This document shows, in pieces, positions 47,301-56,300 of a stretch of 64,000 nucleotides of DNA (positions within the stretch are counted from its first letter, which is position 1; each line of letters begins with the position of its first letter). Made by a program: the position numbers and the translations under genes. The notes under the pieces were generated by a model. That model was given only the letters and a program-made list of their open reading frames with translations, had not been told where the DNA came from and ran no database searches. The stretch comes from Bolinopsis microptera. Taxonomy: Eukaryota > Ctenophora > Tentaculata > Lobata > Bolinopsidae. The stretch is taken from contig NC_087072.1 in NCBI RefSeq assembly GCF_026151205.1, positions 15,600,169-15,664,168 on the forward strand, in the 5' to 3' direction.

Positions 47301-50300
47301 GTGATATATCAGGTCTTGATTCTTAGTTTAATTTGTATAACTAATGTTTGTATGTTTGTATAACTGATGTGCTCAAAACCACTTGTTTTTATTTTAGCCT
47401 CACATATGTGCACACTGCACGCCTTATTTAAATATTATTGTCCTAAATATTGTGTACATTTTGTTAATGTAAAGGATACTTTAATCGAATGTTTTGGATT
47501 TTGTAAAATTCTTCTAAACTCCAAAAGATGCCAACATATAACTAAAGTAATCCACGAAAAGCTCTACTCACTTGAAGATCTTTTTCGCGTATTTGCCTCC
47601 GCAGTTGAGAACAATAACCTTGGTGAGCGAATCTTTGATAAGTTGAAGCTGCTTCTCGAAGACAGGCAGATGATTTGACAGGTCCATCCGCACATCAAAG
47701 TGCTGAACATCCTTGATGCTGAAGTTATCGTCTTGGGACGCTAAATATTGCAGATACACGATACTGTTTATTCCGTAATCGTCTGCTGAGGCCAGGATGG
47801 AGAACTCGTACCATTTATACTCCTTCAACAAGTCGAATATAGCCTGACTCTGGTGAGCATCAGATGGGGACAGCCGGATCTCAAAATCATCTGATCTGTG
47901 AAAGTCAGTGAAAGGATTAGTGGCAACTGCAGCTATGAGAGGGAGAAGGAACTGATTGGCGAGGTTAGCCTGGATATCTGTTAAAGTAGAGTCACAGGCT
48001 GATATTACAGCTACCACCTCCTGCTCCAGTAGAGCACAGAAGCAGGTCTGGAGACTGAGGTAGGTGGAGTCGTGGTACTGTTCCACTAGCTCCACAGTAG
48101 TCTCACTGCTCTCTAGTCTGGAGATGGTGTACTCAGCTAGTCTCCTGATGGCATCCGCCCCCTCCTCATCTTCAGAATCAAGGATGAGTCCTATCTTGTA
48201 GCCATGACAACACGCGAAAACAAGGACGAAGAGATGCGGTAACATTGTAGCCTGAAGATATGAAATGATTTCACAAAAGGTGATTATGGATTTGGTTTAG
48301 TCACCACTATGCGTGTTAAGATACTTGACGCTTTATAGTTTAATTGAGAAGTTGGGAGAATGCACTGTTTATTAAACAATAGACTCAATTTAAATACTTT
48401 CAACTCTACTATGTAACAAATAATTTGTTAAACAATAGACTCAATTTAAAAAATTGATTATTGACCAAAAGACTTAACTTAAATATTGGACAAAAGACAA
48501 ATTCGAGATAGATGAATCAAGCGGCCAGTTTCCGCTGTTAATAATAATACTACCATTGCACTACAATGCTGGCGACTGGCATCACCTCATACTGAGTTTA
48601 AAATGAAAATCCTTAACCAGCAGCGTTTATTCCATCTGGAGCATTATTTCGCGTGACGACGTTCGTTAACCACCTAATCGTAGCCACTAGGTCGGTCTCC
48701 AATAAAGCAACTTTAATTTCACTCTCGAGAAATAGGAACAATTACAGAAAACGATTTAACCATTAATCCATGCCTTGAGAAAAAATTTTGATAAGCAGTT
48801 AGAATTGCTCTTGTGTAGGCAACAAAGTTACCAGGTTAATATTTGTTCTACCCATGCGGGTCACGAACTAGGAGATCTTAGATCACCTTGAGAATCTTGA
48901 TAAAATTAGCGCTCATTTAGTGATTTGCGGTCGCCTCAGGTGCAACCTTTATAATTACACTTGGTATGTTCGGAATAGAACGAGAATTATATTATAATTA
49001 CGCCGTGGAGTCTGGACCCGTTCTAATTACTTCTGTCAGATGAGAACTAGACGTTTTGATGTTAATCTAAGAAAGGAAACGTTAGGTACCGTCTAGACGG
49101 GCTCTAAGTTAGGTACCGTCTAGCCGGGCTCTAAGAGGTGACGTAATTAACGGCGGCGTGCAGCACTGGTAGTGGTTATACTGGACAATAAATCCAGCCA
49201 AGGATACGTTATAGCTTCGTACTTTATACAGTCTTTATTTAAAGTAAGTTATAGTTTGACAGATTTCCACCGGCCAGATGTGTAGGGACTACGGGTGGAA
49301 GATGAATAATTGATATTCCAACAGCATCTTGTTCCCTTCATTGTGCTGATTCCGGGAAGCATTCTGTTTACGCTCTCATCATTCTGTAGGATGAGATATC
49401 GTTCATTTAAAATTGGGTAATTATAGGCCCCCATTTCACATCTCAGATGTGAAATGGGGGCTCAATAATTTGTAGTAATGATATATGAGCTATAACAGTT
49501 CCCGAAGTAACGAGTTAAATAAACGTCTAATAATTAAAGAACATACGTTACCCATTTTCTAAAAGTGGGGGGGGGGGGGGGGTCCAACCCGATGTCCGAT
49601 ATGAGGGTTGATGAGGCCAAAATCGGAATCGGAAAATCGGAAAAATCGGAAAATTGAGAAATTAACAGAATCGATCTCTAAAACCTCTCAGAAGTGATAT
49701 AATTCAACCAGAACCCCTCCATATGCTATATTGTTATGAGAAAACGAACCAATTGGACATTCCAATAGTATGTTTTATGTGTTTTTCCACTGCAGGGGCG
49801 CTAGTATACTCACTACTAGTTGGAGTTGTCATGTACTCCCAGACCCGAGTGCTTTGGCCTTTTGACGTGAGATCGATTGTTTCTGCTCATTAATTTTATC
49901 CCTGTTACTTGTTATTATGTATTAGTACAACACTAGGTACCAGGTTATATTTTGTGGTCCGGTCTTTAAACATACCATAATATCACTAGTACACTGCACC
50001 TTAAATGTATAGTCAAGTACATTTGTATCGTAACACATGCTCAGGGTTGCCGGGGGACCTTAAAAACCTTAAAAAACCTTAAAAACCTTAAAAACGGCAA
50101 TTTTGGGCAAAAAACCTTAAAAAAGACGTGAAAAACGGGCAAATTTTCGGGTTTTTAAGGTTTTTTAAGGTTCCATACCTAAATTATACCTAGCTTGATG
50201 TAGATCTAAATGGATTTTCCGGATTAGTAAAATTTTCTGAATTATACCTAGCTTGATGTAGATATGATAAGATTTTCTGAAATTATACCTAGCTCGGTGT

Positions 50301-53300
50301 AGACCTGATAAGATTTTCTGAAATTATACCTAGCTCGGTGTAGATCTAATTGGGTTTTTCTGAAATTATACCTAGCTCGGTGTAGATCTAATTGGGTTTT
50401 TCTGAAATTATACCTAGCTTGTTGTAGATCTATTGGGTTTTTCTGAAATTATACCTAGCTTGTTGTAGATCTAATTGGGGTTTTCTGAAATTATACCTAG
50501 CTTGTTGTAGATCTAATTGGGTTTTTCTGAAATTATACCTAGCTTGTTGTAGATCTAATTGGGTTTTTCTGAAATTATACCTAGCTTGTTGTAGATCTAA
50601 TTGGGTTTTTCTGAAATTATACCTAGCTTGTTGTAGATCTATTGGGTTTTTCTGAAATTATACCTAGCTTGTTGTAGATCTAATTGGGCTTTTCTGAAAT
50701 TATACCTAGCTTGTTGTAGATCTAATTGGGTTTTTCTGAAATTATACCTAGCTTGTTGTAGATCTAATTGGGTTTTTCTGAAATTATACCTAGCTTGTTG
50801 TAGATCTAATTGGGTTTTTCTGAAATTATACCTAGCTTGTTGTAGATCTAATTGGGTTTTTCTGAAATTATACCTAGCTTGTTGTAGATCTATTGGGTTT
50901 TTCTGAAATTATACCTAGCTTGTTGTAGATCTAATTGGGCTTTTCTGAAATTATACCTAGCTTGTTGTAGATCTAATTGGGTTTTTCTGAAATTATACCT
51001 AGCTTGTTGTAGATCTAATTGGGTTTTTCTGAAATTATACCTAGCTTGTTGTAGATCTAATTGGGTTTTTCTGAAATTATACCTAGGTCGGTGTAGATCT
51101 AATTGGGGTTTTCTGAAATTATACCTTCCCCCTTTAGATATGTCATATGATTGCAATTTCTGTAGCGGAAACCTTAAAAAACCTTAAATTTAACTGTTTT
51201 GGACCTTAAAAATGGGTCAAAAGGGGCCTTAAAAGACGTGAAAAAACCTTAAAAATGACTCTCAAAAATGCCGGCAACCCTGCTGACATGCTTGGCTGGG
51301 GGTCATGTTTTGTGTCCGTTCGGTACCCTATATTTTCAAAACGGACAAAAAGTAGGGCGAACAAAAACGGACAAAAACAGACAAAAACAGAAAAACATTT
51401 ACATGTCCTCCTCCTCCTCCCTGGTCTTTCTCCTCCTTCTCATCAGTCCTCCTCCTCCTCCTAAGTCTTCCTCCTCCTCCTGAGTCCTTCTCCTCCTCAG
51501 TTCTCTTCAGTCCTCTTCCTGACTCCTCGTCCTCGTCCTCGTCCTTCTCCTCAGTCCTCCTCACCCTGCTCCTCAGTCCCCTCCTCCTCCTCAGTCCTAC
51601 TCCCAGTCCTCCTCCTTCTCCTTCTCCTCCTCCTCCTCCTCATTTCTCCTCCCCATCAGTCCTCCTGAGTCCTCCTCATAGTCGTCCTCCTCCTCCTGAG
51701 TCCTCCTCCTCATCCTCCTCCACCTCCTGAGTCCTCCTTCTGAGTCCTCTTCCTCATCCTCCTCCTCAGTCATCCTCCTCTTCCTCCTCAGTCCTCCTCC
51801 TCCTCATCCTCCTCCTTCTCCTCCTCATCAGTCCTCATCCTCTGTCCTCCTCATCAGTCCTCATCCTCTGTCCTCCTCATAATCGTCCTCGTCCTCATCC
51901 TCATCCTTAGTCCTCCTTATTCTCCTCCTCAGTCCTCCCCCAGTCCTCCTCCTCATTCTCCTCCTTCTCCTCCTAGCCTCATCCTCCTCCTCCTTCTCCG
52001 CTTTCTTCTTCTCCTAATCAGTCCTCCTCCTCCTCGTCCTTAGTCCTCGTCCTCGTCCTCCTCAGTCTTCCTCCTCAGTCCTCCTCCTCATCATCCTCCT
52101 CCTCCTCCTCAACAGTCATCCTCCTCCTCCTCAGTCTCCTCCTCCTCATCGTCCCCCTCAGTCCTCCTCCTCCTTCTCCTCATCAGTCCTCATCCTCAGT
52201 CCTACACTAGTCGTCCTCGTCCTTAGTCCTCGTCCTCATCCTCTTCCTCCTCCTGAGTCCTCCTCCTCCTCATCAGTCCTCCTCCTCCTCTTCAGTCCTC
52301 CTCCTGAGTCCTCCTGAGTCCTCCTCCACCTTCTGAGTCCTCCTCCTGAGTCATCCTCCTCCTCCTCAATCTTCTCCTTATCCTCCTCCTCCTCCTCCTC
52401 CTTATCCTCCTCCTTCTCCTCCTCCTTTTCCTCTTCCTTCACCTCCTAATCAGTCCTCTTCTTTAGCCCTCGTTATCATCCTCCTAGTCCTCGTCCTTAG
52501 TCCTCGTCCTCATCCTCCTCATTCTTCCTCCTCAGTCCTGCTCCTCCTTCTCCTCCTCCTCAGTCCTCTTCCTCCTCAGCCTCCTCCTGATCCTCCTCTT
52601 TAGTCCTCTTCCTCCTCCTCAGTCCTACTCCTCAGTCCTCCTCCTCATCCTCCTCCTCCTCCTCCTCCTCATCCTTATCCTCATCCTCCTCAGTCCTCCT
52701 CGTCAGTCCTTCTCCTCCTCGTCAGTCCTCCTCCTCCTCCTCTTCAGTCCTCCTTCTTCTTCTCCTCATTCTCCTCCTACTCATAAGTCCTCCTCCTCAG
52801 TCCTCCTCCTCCTTCTCCTCCTCCTATTTCTCCTCATTTTCCTCCTTCTCCTCCTACTCCTAAGTCCTCCTCCTCAGTCCTTCCCCAGTCCTCCTCCTCA
52901 TCAGTCCTCCCCTGGTCCTCCTTCTCCTCATCATCCTCAGTCCTCCTCCTCATCGTCCTACTCAGTCCTCCCCCAGTCATCCTCCTCCTCAGTCCTCCCC
53001 AAGTCCTCCTCTTCCTCAGTCCTCCCCTCCTCCTCCTCAGTCCTCCTTCTCCTTCTCCTTCTTCTCCTCCTACTCCTAAGTCCTCCTCCTCCTCATCAGT
53101 TCTCCTCCTCCTTCTCCTCCTTCTCATCATCAGTCCTCCTCCTCATCATCCTCCTCAGTCCTCCCTCAGTCCTCCTCCTCCTCAGTCCTCCCTAAGTCCT
53201 CCTCTTCCTCAGTCCTCCCCCAGTCCTCCTTCTCCTCTTCATCATCAGTCCTCCTCCTCAGTCCTCGTCCTCGTCCTTCTCCTTCTTATCAGTCCTCCTC

Positions 53301-56300
53301 CTCAGTCTTCCTCCTCGTCCTCGCTCTCGTCCTCCTCCTCAGTCCTCCTCGTCCTTAGTCCTGCTCCTCCTCACCAATGAGCTGCTCCTCTTCGTCAGTC
53401 CTCCCTCTCCTCTTCAGTCCTCCTCCTCCTCAGTCCTCCTCCTCCTCAGTCCTCCTCGGTCCTTCTCCTCCTCCTCAGTCCTCCCCAGTCCTCCTCTTTC
53501 TCCTCAGTCTTCCTCCTTCTCCTCCTCCTCCTCCTCAGTTCTCCTCCTCACCCTCCTCCTCCTTCTCCTCTTCCTTCTCCTCCTAATCAGTCCTCCTCCT
53601 CCTCGTCCTTAGTCATCGTCCTCATCCTCATCGTCCTTAATCCTCGTCCTCATCCTCCCAGTCCTTGTCCTTAGTCCTCGTCCTCATCCTCCTAGTCCTC
53701 GACTTGGTCCTCCTCAGTCCTCCTTCTCCTCAGTCCACAGTCCTCCTCCTCAGTCCTCTTCCTCCTCCTCAGTCCTCCCCCAGTCCTCCTTCTCCTCCTC
53801 GTCATCCTCAGTCCTCCTCCTCCTTCTTATCAGTCCTCCTCCTCAGTCCTCGTCCTCGCTCTCGTACTCGTCCTCAGTCCTCGTCGTCCTTAGCCCTCGC
53901 GTTCTCTTAGTCCTCCTCCTCCCCGTCCTCAGTCCTCCTCTTGAAATGGGTAGCACGGTCAATGGTCATTAACCGTGCTACCCATTTCTGCAGATAGCCT
54001 GTTACAAATTGTGGAGACAATTTAAATCAAAAGTTACTAAAGCGTTCTCTATTTGTTACGATTGTTATTACCAACCGTACCTCTTTCAATTGTGGACCGG
54101 GGTGGATGTTTCTGTCAAACAAGAGTTGATACGACAGTGTGTTTTTTTTTCGGACGAAACGATTCTTGTTTGGAACTAGAAACCATTTTGGGGTTCTGGG
54201 ACCACCACCAATCGATTTCTTGTCATATTTAAGTACAGAAATAGCTACCTATATCGCCTAGAAACCTCAGAGGAAAGATTTAAATTTTCCCGATTTTTCC
54301 GATATGAGGGTTGATGAGGCCAAAATCGGGATCGGAATGATCGGAATGATCGGGTTGGACCTTCCCCCCCCCCCCCCCCCCCTAGTTGAAAAAAAAAACA
54401 AATCAATAAATATTCAGGAGTGGGAGATGGTCGGACTGGTCCTCTCAGTTCTCACCAGACTGGCCCCTAAGATCACCTCTCCACAAGATATCAAGCATCT
54501 CCTCCTCTATCTAGTGAGATCCTGTACTTTACATCAACCCTGCAAACCGCTCATTGCTGCCATCGACAGGGGACTGGTCTACAGTGTGGCTATGAAGGTA
54601 AATTTAATAAACTTTGAGCATTTTAATGATATATTCATTGGTTTATCAGCAAACCTGTTGTCGTTTCAAATGAAGACTTTCTTTGTACATCCTAAAGCAT
54701 GATGAATTATGTTTAAACATCAACCCTCTTATATATAATATCTAGGTTGCGTTAGAAGAAGATCCCAGTTCGATCCTGGCCTCTGAAGGTCTAGACGGGA
54801 CGGAGTCGCTGGATAACCTGCTGGAATGTCTCAGACTTGTGAAGATTACGGAGGAGAACCTGAACTCTGTGTTCCCTCACTTGCTGTGTGCTCTAGTAGC
54901 TCCCTCTCAAAAGGTACTCAGGGTTACAGCTACCCTACTATTGTCTTGATAGTTCCAATTCGGTCGAGCAAGGTATATAATTGCAATTAACTTGGATTGC
55001 TCTTTTTATAGATTATTTACTGAATTTCTGTTTTTCAGGTTCGATCATGGGCCTACAAGCGGTTGAAGACCGTATCCAAGTTGGATCCATCCTCATCGAC
55101 GGGCGTCGATATTCTACAGAATCTTGAAATTACCAAAAATGTTGAATTTGAGATGCTAAAACAGGTTCGAAATAGACACACTCTCGGTTTTTCAAAATAG
55201 CGTTTTTTAAGTCGTTAAAAGCTCCACTTCCTGACTTCCTAGAACACCTGAATCCTGATACTGATTACTTGTAATCGTATTGGTATTTGAAGAACAATCC
55301 CAGCTGCCTCCCATTAACCGATATTAAATCATTAGTAGGGCCCCAACTCGACGAAGGACAACAAACATTAACTTTAATTTTCCTAATTTTTACAAAGTAG
55401 AATGTGGCTTATGACCATTGCAGTGCCGTATTGTGTATCAACTATTAAAGTATTAAACATTGGTGGGACTTTAAGAGAACAAGCATCCAACAAATGCTCT
55501 AGGGTGTGTCCACTGTTTACTAATACTATCCGCCAACCAATTTTGTTAAAGACCTGTTAAAAGATATTATGTTAAAGATAAATATACCAGAGAGATGCTT
55601 CCCCTGTTCCCCACAATAGAGACTCTTTTTTATGCGAGATTATAAATATTATGTGATGTCAAGATTTGGAACGTAATGATTAATTTTTCAGGAAATAGGA
55701 AAAGTATGCTTGAGCAACGACGCTAAGATATCATCTTGGTTAGAGGAAACATTGCCATACGGCGAAAAGTTGAACAGTCTTTATGGGATTTTTGGGGCAG
55801 TGCAGCATCCAGCTAAACTTAAATACAGCCTTCAGCTCATCAAGGTTTGCATCCCAGCAACAAATTACAAATCAATGTAATCATACACCATTTCTCACTC
55901 ATTAAACTAAGAAACAGCTTACAATTTGCTTGATCTGAAAGTCTGAAAGTGATAACCCCCTGACTAACAACTAAACCCCCAGGATGGAGCAACACGAGGT
56001 GGACTGCTAGGTGACTTGTCTCCCTCCTCCACCTCACTGCTCCTCAACCACTCTCCCCTGATGGAGCTCTTCTTCTCTGCCATGGAAACCAATCCTGGTC
56101 TTCTTGCAGAGGGTCTCAACTCTGAGTTCCTGGGAGAGTTCCCGGCTGTGTCACGTGATAGGGTGGTAAGAGTGTTGCTGGGAGAGTGCAACAAAGAGTG
56201 GGAGGAACATATCAAACTTACCATCAGACAGGTACTAGTTCGAGAAGCTTTTAGGAGGAGTAATTGGAGTTGTGATTATTTTATTTAAAACGATCTGAGT

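Larger units (their letters stand above)
29155..54383. mobile_element. 25.2-kb composite insertion in HEATR1 intron 3
   Basis: The outer ends are a G-run followed by TCCAACCCGAT and its inverse ATCGGGTTGGA with a C-run. Both are flanked by AGTTGA (29149-29154 and 54384-54389), a 6-bp target duplication. Between them are two full-length copies of one transposon in the same orientation (A, 29155-34976; B, 49567-54383) around 14.6 kb of other sequence. The inner flanks of the two copies do not match each other beyond AAAG. So either the whole unit moved as one, or a resident copy recombined with another copy that carried the middle segment. Confidence 0.7.
49567..54383. mobile_element. G-run transposon, copy B
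   Basis: Left end 16 G plus TCCAACCCGATG; right end ATCGGGTTGGAC plus a C-run. Almost identical to copy A outside the insertions: it lacks the 2.2-kb C element but has its own hAT-like insertion (50042-51284). The C/T array and the hairpin are conserved. Its right flank AGTTGA matches the left flank of copy A. Confidence 0.8.

Noticed and set aside
50890-51156. Repetitive minus-strand frame (YNFRKTQLDLQQA)
   Set aside because: Translation of the 42-bp array, which is 14 codons long; both edges diverge as non-coding satellite.
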